From Thermovenabulum sp049723235 (GTDB taxonomy: Bacteria; Bacillota; Thermosediminibacteria; Thermosediminibacterales; Thermosediminibacteraceae): a stretch of 64,000 nt of DNA. Positions 16,542-24,827 of the stretch are shown in pieces; positions within the stretch are counted from its first letter, which is position 1, and each line of letters starts with the position of its first letter. The notes beneath the pieces were generated by a model that was given only the letters and a program-made list of their open reading frames with translations, did no database searches and was not told the DNA's origin. Position numbers and translations under genes: made by a program. The stretch covers positions 1 to 64,000 of the forward strand of contig NZ_JBNARB010000012.1 of the NCBI RefSeq assembly GCF_049723235.1, given 5' to 3'.

Positions 16542-16976
16542 ATGCATGAAAGGCATCTAATACCGTGGAGGAGAAGGGGTTTACTGCCAGCTTTCTTCGA
16601 CCTGGATATTGAAAACTTCTTCGACAATTTCTACGACTTTTTAAATCCCTCGGCTATTAGAATAGATATGAAAGAAACCGAAAAAGAATATATTCTGGAA
16701 GCGGACTTGCCCGGATTCGATAAAAATAATATAGAAATACATCATGAAGAAAATATGCTTACCATCTCCGGCAAACAGGATGAAATAGTTGAAGAAAAAA
16801 GGGAAAATTATATCCATAAAGAAAGAAGAAGGGGAAGTTTTTCCAGGACAATTCCCTTACCGGACAACGTGGATGCGGACAACATAAAGGCAAGCTATAC
16901 AAACGGTGTACTGCGCCTCATTCTTCCCAAGATAAATCCATCAAAACCAAAGGGAAGAAAAATCGATATAGAATAG
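16542..16976 (+). CDS. hsp20: Small heat-shock protein, Hsp20 / alpha-crystallin family
   Basis: A 144-residue ATP-independent chaperone that holds unfolding proteins. The alpha-crystallin domain spans about 38-135, with IRIDMKETEKEYILEADLPGF at its start and the A-x-x-x-N-G-V-L signature (ASYTNGVLRLILPK). The C-terminal IDIE could be the I-x-I oligomerisation motif. I choose ATG 16542 because AGAGGAGGTG lies 7 bases upstream; the ATG at 16512 precedes that site. The promoter carries a CtsR operator, so heat induction is expected. It is monocistronic and its stop codon lies inside the terminator stem. Confidence 0.95.
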   Translation: MHERHLIPWRRRGLLPAFFDLDIENFFDNFYDFLNPSAIRIDMKETEKEYILEADLPGFDKNNIEIHHEENMLTISGKQDEIVEEKRENYIHKERRRGSFSRTIPLPDNVDADNIKASYTNGVLRLILPKINPSKPKGRKIDIE

Positions 16977-17005
16977 GAACCCCGTTAAATTGGGGTTCCT
17001 ATTAT
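16972..17005. terminator. Bidirectional terminator between hsp20 and the GGDEF/HD-GYP sensor
   Basis: A 12-bp perfect stem (AATAGGAACCCC/GGGGTTCCTATT) with an 8-base loop; the left arm includes the hsp20 stop codon. It separates two convergent genes, and AT-rich tracts follow on both sides. Confidence 0.85.
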
Positions 17006-20000
17006 TTATTCTTCACCAAGTTCTTCATCAAATAAGCTCAAAAATATCTCAACTATTTCCAGGTCAAACTGGGTTCCTGCATTTCTTTTTATCTCGAGGA
17101 GGGCTTCTTCCACACTCTTTTGTTCACTGTATGGCCTTCTTGATGTCATGGCGTCAAAGGCCTCTGCTACCGATAAAATACGGCATAAAAGAGGAATTTC
17201 CTTTTCCTTCAACCCAAGGGGATACCCTTTGCCGTCCCACCTTTCGTGATGCTTTAATATAAACTCTGCTATCCCTGCAAGATCTGGAGACGAAAGGGCT
17301 ATTCTATAACCTTTCTGAGAGTGCTGTTTTAATACTTCCCATTCTTCCTCGGTAAGGGGCCCTTTTTTATTTAAGATGCTGTCGGAAATGGCAACCTTCC
17401 CGATATCGTGCACTTCCGCCAGTAGGGCAAGGTCCGAAAGTTCCTTGGGAGAAAGACCCAGTTTTTTGCCTATTTTAAGGCTCAGATCTTTTACCCTTTG
17501 CGCATGGCCTTCGTTAATATAATCCTTTTCCGCCAGTATGGACATCAGGACATTTAACGTCTGTTTCCTTATACTGTTGCTGTTTAAAAGTTTATCCCGG
17601 TACATGAGTTCGTCGGCTCTTTTTAACACATCCTTTAGATTTTCTCCTTCATATTCCGCGGTAGCATATCCTATGGACAGGCTGAGGTAAAGCCCTTCCT
17701 CAGCTTCCCGCTCATTGAACTTCTCGATATTATCTTTTATTCTGCTTACTATTTTTTCCGCATCCGAATTGGAAGTCTTAGGAAGCAGTAATGCAAATTC
17801 GTCTCCTCCAATTCTTGCAAGAATATCCGAAGACCTTATAGAGCGAAGCAGAACCTCAGATAATTTGATAAGCAGCTTATCTCCCTTATCGTGCCCTAAG
17901 GAATCGTTAATCAGTTTTAATCCGTTCAGGTCCATCATAATAATTGAAATAGGGTATTCCCTGCTTCCCGTATACCTTAAAAGTTCTTCTTCAAAAAACG
18001 CCCTGTTGTAAAGCCCCGTCAAATTATCGTGCAGGCTTATATACTCTAATTTTGTCCTGTATTCGTGAACCTCTGTTATGTCAGTGTAAATCCCGTAAAT
18101 CCCTAAGATTTCTTCATTAACCTTTATCAAAATGCCCCTAATATTAACATAAATCGGCTTACCGTTCTTTGTGTATCTTACTCCTTCCACGGAGAGTTTT
18201 TCATCATCAAATACCATTTGGGTAAGTTTTTTCGCGTTTTCCAGTTCTTCTTCTTTGTTAATTAATTCATCCACATCTTTTCCCAGGCATTCCTCTTTGC
18301 TGTATTCAAACAGCTTTTCAAAGGCCGGATTGACGTCGACGATCCGGTGATCTTTATCCAGAAGAACTATCGCATCGGGAGAATGGTTGAAAAGTGCCCT
18401 GAGCTGCTCCAAGTATCTCTTTTCTTCCGTTATATCCTCATAGAACGAGAAGGCTCCCAGGATTTCTCCATTTTTATCGCTTACTAAAATATCCTTCATT
18501 TTTGCTATTACGGGAGTTCCATCCTTTTTATACCTTACGCCCTCATAGGAGAGGAAGTATTCCTCACCTTTTAATATTTTTTGAGCCCTGTTTGTATCGA
18601 ACATAAATCTTTTAATTACCGTCTCATCAAAAATACTCTTTCCTATTATTTCTTCCCTGCTGTAGCCGAAGATTCGTTCAAAGGCAGGGTTCACATCCCT
18701 GAATACCATATCGCTGTCGTAAAACACAATTCCATCCCGGGAGTTTATAAACAGGGCTTTATACCGCTCCAACTCAAATTCCAGCAATCTCCTGTAGTTT
18801 TCCAGCTCCGTAATATCGCTGATAACCCCTGTAAACTTTTCGTCTACGTACTTTCCCTGTATTAACAAATACTTCCTTTTACCTTCTAAATCCCTTGCCC
18901 TTACCTTTACTTCAATCTCCTTTGTTTTACCGGTATAGGCTTTTCTAATTGCATCTAAGAGCATCCTTCTGTCTTTTTTCTCCAAACCCTTTAAAACAGT
19001 CCTGTATCCGCAGACGACTTCACAGCCTTTAATCAATTTTGCGGCATTTTCCGTTATGTAAAATCTTCTACTTTCAATGTCGTATTCCCAGACGCAGGTT
19101 TCGCTGGCTTCAAGAGCAAGCATGAGCCTTTCCTGAAGCTCTTTTATCCTTTGTCCGGTCATTCGAAGCTCTTCGAAACTTGCCGTCAACTCCTCATTTT
19201 GAGCATATATTTCCTCATAGGCTGCCGAAAGCTCTTCATTTGCCTTTTTTATCTCGCTGGTTTTCCTATCGATGATATCTTTTAACCTCTTGTTTAAATA
19301 AATTAAAAGAAAAATTATGGACAGCAAAAAAATCGATATAACGACCATTGTGTAGAAATGTTTTTTTATGGCTGCTTTCACATCATAGGGCTCGTCGCCA
19401 AACCATTTTTTTATAATCTTATCGTAAATCCCGTCTTCCGCCATCTTAGTAAGACCGTAGTTAAAAACATTTAAAAGTTCCGTATTCCCTTCTTTAACCG
19501 CAATGCAGTAAAACGTCTCGCTTATGGGATCGCCGACAATTTTAACCCTGTCTTCCAAATTATATTTTTTCAAAAAATAGCGGGCTGTATATTTATTCCC
19601 TATAAATGCATCCGCCTGACCATCCATCAAAAAAAACAAGGCTTCTTCCTGAGATGACCCCCGTAAAATATTTATCCCTTCTATATTCCTTACTATTTCT
19701 TCAGCAATGTCTCCCTCCTGAATCGCCACCTTTTTCCCTTTCAGTTCCTTCAATGAGCTAATTTCGTTATCTTCCCGGCGCACAAGGATAACCCGGGAAC
19801 TTACGAGGATTGGGCGGGAAAAATCGTATTTTTTATCCCTTTCTTCACTTTTGGACATCCCCAGGAGAGCATCCACCTTTCCGTCTTCCAGGGCTTTTAA
19901 AGCATCCGCCCACTCCATGGGTATGTATTCCACTTCCAGCCCCGTGTATATAGATATTGTGCTCATGATATCTATGTTAAATCCCTGAAAGTTCCCCGAC

Positions 20001-20155
20001 GAATCAACAAATTCATAGGGCGGAAAATTTCTATCACCGGCCACCGTGATTTTTTTATTTTGGCTGGCAGAAGCACCGGAAAAAAATAAAATAAAAAGGA
20101 ATAAGACCAAAATTATTTTTTTAAGGGCAGAAGTTATTTTCTTACTATTTAACAA
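17006..20155 (-). CDS. Periplasmic-binding-domain sensor with PAS, GGDEF and HD-GYP domains
   Basis: A roughly 1049-residue c-di-GMP signalling protein. Order: signal peptide; extracellular amino-acid-type SBP_bac_3 domain (about 33-250, DRNFPPYEFVDSSGNFQGFNID); one transmembrane helix near 255-280; a coiled coil (EELSAAYEEIYAQNEELTAS); three PAS repeats (about 340-700); GGDEF (about 705-865) with intact GGDEF and an RSSD inhibitory site; HD-GYP (about 870-1045) with HDIGKVAISDSIL and HHERWDGKGYPLG. Both the cyclase and the phosphodiesterase motifs are intact. I favour the TTG at 20155, with GAGGTGAT upstream; the ATG at 20191 has no clear ribosome site. It probably senses an extracellular amino acid or similar solute. 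Confidence 0.9.
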   Translation of the reverse strand: MLNSKKITSALKKIILVLFLFILFFSGASASQNKKITVAGDRNFPPYEFVDSSGNFQGFNIDIMSTISIYTGLEVEYIPMEWADALKALEDGKVDALLGMSKSEERDKKYDFSRPILVSSRVILVRREDNEISSLKELKGKKVAIQEGDIAEEIVRNIEGINILRGSSQEEALFFLMDGQADAFIGNKYTARYFLKKYNLEDRVKIVGDPISETFYCIAVKEGNTELLNVFNYGLTKMAEDGIYDKIIKKWFGDEPYDVKAAIKKHFYTMVVISIFLLSIIFLLIYLNKRLKDIIDRKTSEIKKANEELSAAYEEIYAQNEELTASFEELRMTGQRIKELQERLMLALEASETCVWEYDIESRRFYITENAAKLIKGCEVVCGYRTVLKGLEKKDRRMLLDAIRKAYTGKTKEIEVKVRARDLEGKRKYLLIQGKYVDEKFTGVISDITELENYRRLLEFELERYKALFINSRDGIVFYDSDMVFRDVNPAFERIFGYSREEIIGKSIFDETVIKRFMFDTNRAQKILKGEEYFLSYEGVRYKKDGTPVIAKMKDILVSDKNGEILGAFSFYEDITEEKRYLEQLRALFNHSPDAIVLLDKDHRIVDVNPAFEKLFEYSKEECLGKDVDELINKEEELENAKKLTQMVFDDEKLSVEGVRYTKNGKPIYVNIRGILIKVNEEILGIYGIYTDITEVHEYRTKLEYISLHDNLTGLYNRAFFEEELLRYTGSREYPISIIMMDLNGLKLINDSLGHDKGDKLLIKLSEVLLRSIRSSDILARIGGDEFALLLPKTSNSDAEKIVSRIKDNIEKFNEREAEEGLYLSLSIGYATAEYEGENLKDVLKRADELMYRDKLLNSNSIRKQTLNVLMSILAEKDYINEGHAQRVKDLSLKIGKKLGLSPKELSDLALLAEVHDIGKVAISDSILNKKGPLTEEEWEVLKQHSQKGYRIALSSPDLAGIAEFILKHHERWDGKGYPLGLKEKEIPLLCRILSVAEAFDAMTSRRPYSEQKSVEEALLEIKRNAGTQFDLEIVEIFLSLFDEELGEE

Positions 20156-20252
20156 AGAAATCACCTCAAAAAATTTATGAAACCGGAACATTTGTAAATC
20201 TTTCGGATATTTTAATTATAATACATTTTTAAAGCAATCAATATTTTTTTTG

Positions 20253-20435
20253 TTAACTTTTTTTCACCTCATCATCTTTTTTCTTATCCCAAACCTTCCC
20301 TTTTTTATAATAATCTAATATGGTCTTATCTAATTTACGGCTTATTTTCAAAAGTATCTCTTTGTCAAAATGCATATTTAAAGCATTGTTCAATAAATGT
20401 TTAAATTGCTCTATTTTTCTCAGGTTATCATCCAT
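20253..20435 (-). CDS. Spo0E-like sporulation regulatory phosphatase
   Basis: A 60-residue protein with the Spo0E-family core: an N-terminal helix pair and the SxxLDxxI motif, here ISRKLDKTILDYYK (about residues 31-44). Spo0E-type phosphatases dephosphorylate Spo0A-P in Bacillus; clostridial members are often annotated from this motif alone. AGAGGTGG sits 5 bases before ATG 20435, so it is expressed as a gene. The strongly basic/acidic tail is not conserved. It lies between the c-di-GMP sensor and a divergent Xre regulator. It suggests a sporulating lineage, although no other sporulation gene is in the window. Confidence 0.75.
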   Translation of the reverse strand: MDDNLRKIEQFKHLLNNALNMHFDKEILLKISRKLDKTILDYYKKGKVWDKKKDDEVKKS

Positions 20436-20569
20436 TATTCCACCTCTTTAATATCCTTTTTACAACATTTTACATCATCTCCCTTCTTTTTGCAAATAAT
20501 ATTTATATGCTGTGAGCAAATTCCAATAGAGAATTTTGTCGGCTAAAGTAGAACTGAGGAGTGAAAAGA

Positions 20570-20968
20570 ATGGAAAACTATTCTAATAAATTTGATTTAA
20601 AGTCCATAGGAAAAAGAATCCGGGAAGAGAGAGAAAAGTTTGGACTTTCCCGGGAAGAATTCGCGGAAATTGTGGGTCTTTCGGACTACTATATCGGCCA
20701 GATAGAGCGAGGAGAACGCCAGATGAGCCTCCCCGTTTTAGTTAAAATGGCAGGTTTACTTCATCTTTCCCTGGATTATATCATTTTCGGAGAAGATTAT
20801 TATTATGCTGAATATCTCAGAGAATCCTGCTTAAATAAACAAAAGGGCGACCCTATGGAAGAAATTGTGGGACTTCTCCACAGATGTTCGAAAAAAGAAT
20901 TGGAACTGATAAAGAAATTGTTAAAAGTTATTTTGCCCTATTTAAATAAATTAGATTCAATGCCATAA
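20570..20968 (+). CDS. Xre-family helix-turn-helix regulator
   Basis: A 132-residue protein with an N-terminal Cro/C1 HTH (about residues 10-70: GKRIREEREKFGLSREEFAEIVGLSDYYIGQIERGER). The C-terminal part is helical and ends in a hydrophobic segment (EEIVGLLHRCSKKELELIKKLLKVILPYL), as in SinR-like or stand-alone clostridial regulators. The start is ATG 20570, with GAGGAG upstream; GTG 20561 overlaps the ribosome site. It is transcribed away from the Spo0E-like gene, so the two share a 130-base promoter region and might be coregulated. Targets are unknown. Confidence 0.85.
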   Translation: MENYSNKFDLKSIGKRIREEREKFGLSREEFAEIVGLSDYYIGQIERGERQMSLPVLVKMAGLLHLSLDYIIFGEDYYYAEYLRESCLNKQKGDPMEEIVGLLHRCSKKELELIKKLLKVILPYLNKLDSMP

Positions 20969-21002
20969 TTACATTAATGCTGATGAATGCACCATAAAAA
21001 AA

Positions 21003-21022
21003 GGGCTGCCGTAAAGCAGCCC
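21003..21022 (-). terminator. Terminator after the yedE-yedF-DUF3343 operon
   Basis: The perfect 7-bp stem GGGCTGC/GCAGCCC has a 6-base loop, and on the minus strand is followed by TTTTTTTT. It lies just past the DUF3343 stop and faces the Xre gene. Confidence 0.85.
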
Positions 21023-21028
21023 AGCATT

Positions 21029-21307
21029 TTACTCAATCGTTTTTACAAGCCTTGGTTTTTGTTTTGGTGCATTGTATACGTAAACCGCATCGTATTCAAT
21101 TCTATTTTTTTCAATAAAATCGCAAATTTCGCTTTCAATCATCCCTTCTACCTTCGCCGCTACGCCGCAGCTCGAGCTTATCTCCCTGGGCACGGGCACC
21201 AATTGAAAATTAATTCCCGTGCCTTTTAATTTTGATTCGAATTTCAGGGCATGGTGCACCGAAGGGAAAGTTATCATAAAAAAAGGATATTTTTCAGTCA
21301 ATTTCAT
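21029..21307 (-). CDS. DUF3343 protein, putative selenium/sulfur carrier
   Basis: A 92-residue protein of the DUF3343 family. Features seen: FFMITFPSVHHALKFESKL at the start, a conserved LVPVPREISSSCGVAAKV with one Cys near residue 48, and a TusA-like alpha/beta pattern. DUF3343 genes often sit beside yedE and yedF; in some genomes the domain is fused to YedF. Its biochemistry is not established, and a role in delivering selenium or sulfur is inferred from context. It follows the TusA-like gene with no gap. Confidence 0.8.
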   Translation of the reverse strand: MKLTEKYPFFMITFPSVHHALKFESKLKGTGINFQLVPVPREISSSCGVAAKVEGMIESEICDFIEKNRIEYDAVYVYNAPKQKPRLVKTIE

Positions 21308-21520
21308 CTACCTCGTTATTTTTAGAATATATTCGCCTTCCAAATTTATTATATCCACCTTGAAACCTGAACTTTTGGCAAATCGGGTTACATTTTCCTT
21401 GGCGGTGGGATTATCCACCAGTACCTCAAGAACATCCTCCTTTAAATCTTCAAGGGCTTTTTTAGTCATAACCACGGGCATTGGGCAGGAAAGGCCTCTT
21501 ACATCGATTTTGGTTGCCAT
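21308..21520 (-). CDS. TusA/YedF-like sulfurtransferase-type protein
   Basis: A 70-residue TusA-fold protein with the diagnostic DVRGLSCPMPVVMTKKAL start (Cys-Pro-x-Pro near residues 12-15) and the NPTAKENVTRFAKSSG segment. TusA proteins carry persulfide or selenium on that Cys. In selenium-using Firmicutes the equivalent YedF is usually about 200 residues with a second domain; here it is the single domain only. AAGGAGAG precedes ATG 21520. It overlaps yedE by 22 bases. Confidence 0.88.
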   Translation of the reverse strand: MATKIDVRGLSCPMPVVMTKKALEDLKEDVLEVLVDNPTAKENVTRFAKSSGFKVDIINLEGEYILKITR

Positions 21521-22593
21521 GCGCCTTCACTCTCCTTCTTTATATTCATTACCGTAGGGATATTTAAAAGAGCAATTGCTGTTAAAAATATAATTCCTAA
21601 TATAACAGCTATTTTACCGTTAGTCCCCACTCCCTGAACCGAAGCTGAAATTCCAAAATTGTGAGAGAAGGCAGCTCCTACCAGCATCCCAAAAAACGCG
21701 GCTCCTGCATCGGTATCACCCTCGCCCGCCAGTATGCACTGCCTTAACGGGCATCCTCCTAAAAGTATTGAACCAAAACCTGCCAGGAACATCCCTAAAA
21801 AGTTCCACAGCTCCATTGTATGAGCTATGGGCTGCTTTTCAAAGCCCAATTTAAAATTACCAAAGACTATGTTTAAAATCAACGCTGCAGTAAAAATCCC
21901 TGCAAAACCAGAAAAGAGGTGAAAATCCTTTAAAAGGAATATATCCCTTATACCTCCTGCCATACAAAGGCGGGACCTTTGAGCCAATGCCCCGACAATT
22001 AAACCTGCAGCAAGGGATATTATAAAGGGGGCTCTCATAGAACCGGGTCCTTTTGCGCTGAAAAATATAAAGGATGGAGCAACCAATACCAGGATGAGGA
22101 GTACAACGGCTACAAGCGGCATTATATAACCGTTACCTTTTGATAACTTATAACTTCTGCCAAGGGAAAAACCCTTCTTTATAAAAATCAAACCGTAGTA
22201 TATTCCCGATGCAAACCCGAAAAAAGCAAAAAGTGCATTGAGGTCTCCCGCAGATAACCTTAAAACCATCCTTAAAGGACAGCCCAAAAATACCATAGCA
22301 CCCACCATCACGAAAAAGCCGATTATAAATCGGGTTAAGGTAGCCGATCCTCCGCGGGCATTAAATTCCCCAAAGGCTAAGGAAATAAGAAATGACCCTA
22401 AAATAAAACCGGGCACTTCGGGTCTTATATACTGCACCACTTCAGCCCTGTGAAGCCCCAATCCCCCTGCAATATCCCTTATAAAACACGCCACACACAT
22501 CCCCATATTAGCAGGGTTACCCAGTTTTGTCAAAATTACAGCTATAGCACCTATAACAATTCCGGACAAAACGACGAGTTTCTTTTGATCCAA
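21499..22593 (-). CDS. yedE: YedE-type membrane protein, putative selenium/sulfur-compound transporter
   Basis: A roughly 364-residue polytopic protein with two YeeE/YedE halves. Each half has a conserved Cys-containing signature: GMCVACFIRDI and FLGCPLRMVLRL in the first, RSRLCMAGGIRD and LGGCPLRQCILAGEGD in the second. About ten membrane helices are apparent. YeeE of Spirochaeta imports thiosulfate; the YedE subgroup next to yedF/DUF3343 is linked to selenium metabolism by gene neighbourhood. AGGAGG fits a TTG start at 22593; the GTG at 22602 overlaps the site. No selD or selA is in the window. Confidence 0.85.
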   Translation of the reverse strand: MDQKKLVVLSGIVIGAIAVILTKLGNPANMGMCVACFIRDIAGGLGLHRAEVVQYIRPEVPGFILGSFLISLAFGEFNARGGSATLTRFIIGFFVMVGAMVFLGCPLRMVLRLSAGDLNALFAFFGFASGIYYGLIFIKKGFSLGRSYKLSKGNGYIMPLVAVVLLILVLVAPSFIFFSAKGPGSMRAPFIISLAAGLIVGALAQRSRLCMAGGIRDIFLLKDFHLFSGFAGIFTAALILNIVFGNFKLGFEKQPIAHTMELWNFLGMFLAGFGSILLGGCPLRQCILAGEGDTDAGAAFFGMLVGAAFSHNFGISASVQGVGTNGKIAVILGIIFLTAIALLNIPTVMNIKKESEGAWQPKSM

Positions 22594-22728
22594 AGAGAGC
22601 ACCTCCTAAGTTTTTTGTAAAATATTTCACTATTAATTTTATACGATTTATTTAAGGTAATTAATTTGTATTATTTATACGTTTCTTATTTCATATAGAT
22701 AAAATCAATAGAGGTGCTCAATAAAAAT

Positions 22729-23361
22729 TCAAAATTCCCTTCGTTCGTAAATTTTAACTGATACAAGAAAAGAAATCCCGTAGATAATTACTGCTAAAAT
22801 CATTAAAGCTGTAATTATATAAGTATTATTGAAACTATCTAAAAACCTGAAGTCATTTCTAAACATAGGAAGAATCCACCCTATGCTGAAGAACATCGCG
22901 AAAAATAAAAAAATATTTAACATTTTTGACCTGTAATATCCCATTTTAAAAAATACAGGAAGATAAATGCTGTTTATGAAGATAAGGGAAAACATAGCCC
23001 CTACAATCCCCTCCAATGTTATGGAATATACTTTCAAAGGCAATAAAAGAATTCTTATTATACTGCTAATTACCGCATAATAAAATATTGAAATAACAGC
23101 AAAAGCAAAAACCGATAAATATCTTGCAAGAACTACGGTACTTCTTTTACAGGGAAGAATGTTCAATAAAATATCCGCATTGCATTTATCATCATAAGCG
23201 CAGGCGGATTGCAGCATTACATAGGATAACGCTACCACGCAAGCAGGGAACATAGCCTCTCCCATCTGCTGAAAGGCTAATATTATTATCAAAGTATTCA
23301 CTATACCATATATTAGGGTAAATTTTTGAACCAATATATCCTTTTTAATAAGATTAAACAT
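22729..23361 (-). CDS. ABC-2 type transporter permease
   Basis: A 210-residue integral membrane protein with six predicted helices, of the short ABC-2 permease group found with YtrA-type GntR regulators (N-terminal MFNLIKKDILVQK, then YVMLQSACAYDDKCNADILLN). It overlaps its ATPase partner by 8 bases. Such exporters in Firmicutes often respond to cell-envelope stress or peptide antibiotics; the substrate here is unknown. The 135 bases to yedE hold no clear terminator. Confidence 0.87.
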   Translation of the reverse strand: MFNLIKKDILVQKFTLIYGIVNTLIIILAFQQMGEAMFPACVVALSYVMLQSACAYDDKCNADILLNILPCKRSTVVLARYLSVFAFAVISIFYYAVISSIIRILLLPLKVYSITLEGIVGAMFSLIFINSIYLPVFFKMGYYRSKMLNIFLFFAMFFSIGWILPMFRNDFRFLDSFNNTYIITALMILAVIIYGISFLVSVKIYERREF

Positions 23362-24226
23362 TAATCTTCCCCCTTGTAAAATAAAACATTATATCCTCAA
23401 GGCAGGGCCTTTCAAAAATAACCTTATCCTGGAAAAGTTTTTTCGCAGTCTCCTTTTCCTTAATAAGCCCCTCAAAACCAAACTTATTCTCTTTTATACC
23501 AACGAAATGTTTTTTTATATCTTCATTCATAAAATCTTTTGGTCCTTTTACAATCGAATAATATTCAAAAATATCATCCTTGGGGCTTGAAAATACTATA
23601 CTTCCATCATTTATAAAAGTTATATAATCCGCAATTTTATCCAAATCCGAAGTGATATGGGTAGAAATAAAAACCGATTTATTTTCATCCTGAATGTATT
23701 CGGACAGGAAATCCAGCAATTCGCTTCTAACAATGGAATCAAGCCCGGAGGTGGGTTCATCCATTATTAAAAGTTCTGCATTGTGGGATAAAGCTACCGC
23801 AAGGGATAACTTAATTTTCATGCCCTTGGACAATTCCTTTATCTTTTTTCTTCTGGGCAGAGAAAAATCTCGTATCAAATCATTAAAAACCCTTTCTTCC
23901 CAATATTTATAAAAGGGGGCTATTATCCCTTTCATTTCTTCAATGGTGAGTTCTTCGTAAAAAATATTTTCCCCAAAAACAAAACCTATTTTGTTTTTTA
24001 TTTCTATTTCCTTATCCGCATCATCATTGTTGTACCCAAAAATTTTTATTTGTCCTGCATCCCTCTTGAGTAAATTCATAATAAGCTTAATCGTCGTGGT
24101 CTTGCCCGCTCCGTTAGGACCGATAAACCCCATTATATACCCTCTATCCAAAGTAAAACTTATATCCTTTAAAGAAAAATCTTTAAAATTTTTCCTCAGG
24201 TTTTTAACCTCCAAGATAGGAGCCAT
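23354..24226 (-). CDS. ABC transporter ATP-binding protein
   Basis: A 290-residue nucleotide-binding subunit. Walker A is GPNGAGKTTTIK (about 36-47), the signature is LSKGMKIKLSLA (about 136-147; the canonical LSGGQ is LSKGM), Walker B is LLIMDEPTSGLD (158-169), and the H-loop is FISTHIT. The C-terminal 80 residues are a regulatory extension as in drug or lantibiotic exporters. It lies between the GntR regulator (1-base gap) and the permease (overlap). Confidence 0.93.
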   Translation of the reverse strand: MAPILEVKNLRKNFKDFSLKDISFTLDRGYIMGFIGPNGAGKTTTIKLIMNLLKRDAGQIKIFGYNNDDADKEIEIKNKIGFVFGENIFYEELTIEEMKGIIAPFYKYWEERVFNDLIRDFSLPRRKKIKELSKGMKIKLSLAVALSHNAELLIMDEPTSGLDSIVRSELLDFLSEYIQDENKSVFISTHITSDLDKIADYITFINDGSIVFSSPKDDIFEYYSIVKGPKDFMNEDIKKHFVGIKENKFGFEGLIKEKETAKKLFQDKVIFERPCLEDIMFYFTRGKINV

Positions 24227-24227
24227 A

Positions 24228-24602
24228 TTATCCCTCCTCGTAAAGAATTTTTAACATTTCCTGCATTTCTTCCAAAGAAAGCTCGATGGATTTTCCGGCC
24301 ATTACCGCTTCTTCCAATTTTTCCTCTACTATTTTTAACCTCATTTCCCTTAAAAGCTCTTTGTTCTTTACCGCTATAAAAGAGCCCTTGCCGTGAACGG
24401 TTACTATATACCCGTCGTTTTCCAACTCCTGGTATGCCCTTTTTACCGTAATTACACTTATCTGCAGTTCCTTTGCCAAATTCCTGATGGAAGGCAGCAT
24501 CTCTCCCTCCGCAATTTCTCCCCTCATTATCATGTTTTTAATCTGCCTCACGATTTGTTCGTATATAGGCTCCTGCGAGGAATTCGAAAGGATTATATTC
24601 AT
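24228..24602 (-). CDS. GntR-family regulator, YtrA subfamily
   Basis: A 124-residue repressor: the winged-helix domain at about 9-75 (PIYEQIVRQIKNMIMRGEI; PSIRNLAKELQISVITVKRAYQEL) and a short helical dimerisation tail (about 80-124), which is the YtrA layout. YtrA-type proteins repress their own ABC-transporter operon. Directly upstream is a consensus promoter overlapped by TACTGTATA repeats, which I take to be its operator. It heads the operon gntR-ATPase-permease. Confidence 0.92.
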   Translation of the reverse strand: MNIILSNSSQEPIYEQIVRQIKNMIMRGEIAEGEMLPSIRNLAKELQISVITVKRAYQELENDGYIVTVHGKGSFIAVKNKELLREMRLKIVEEKLEEAVMAGKSIELSLEEMQEMLKILYEEG

Positions 24603-24634
24603 CTATCCCCGCTCACTCCTTTCTTCAGCTGCAC

Positions 24635-24686
24635 TACTGTATATACTGTATATATACAGTATATTATCTATGATAAATTTTGTCAA
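24635..24686 (-). promoter_or_regulatory. Promoter and operator of the GntR-ABC operon
   Basis: On the minus strand a perfect TTGACA (24681-24686), a 17-base spacer and TATACT (24658-24663) form a sigma-A promoter. An 18-bp perfect palindrome TACTGTATA-TATACAGTA (24644-24661) overlaps the -10, and a third copy of TACTGTATA follows directly at 24635-24643. The position fits repression by the YtrA-type regulator. Confidence 0.88.
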
Positions 24687-24743
24687 CAATTTTATTTACG
24701 GTCACCAAATATTTTCATGGATTCCATCCTAAAAATATAAAAG

Positions 24744-24779
24744 GGATGGGTATAAAACTTTTTTAAAATTTACCCATCC
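24744..24779 (-). terminator. Terminator after the DUF4846 lipoprotein gene
   Basis: GGATGGGTA pairs with TACCCATCC across an 18-base loop that can pair further (AAAACTTTTTTAAAATT). T-rich DNA follows on both sides. Confidence 0.65.
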
Positions 24780-24827
24780 TCAATTTTTACTTTTTTATGC
24801 CCTTATTTTCACGTTATAACGATTGCA

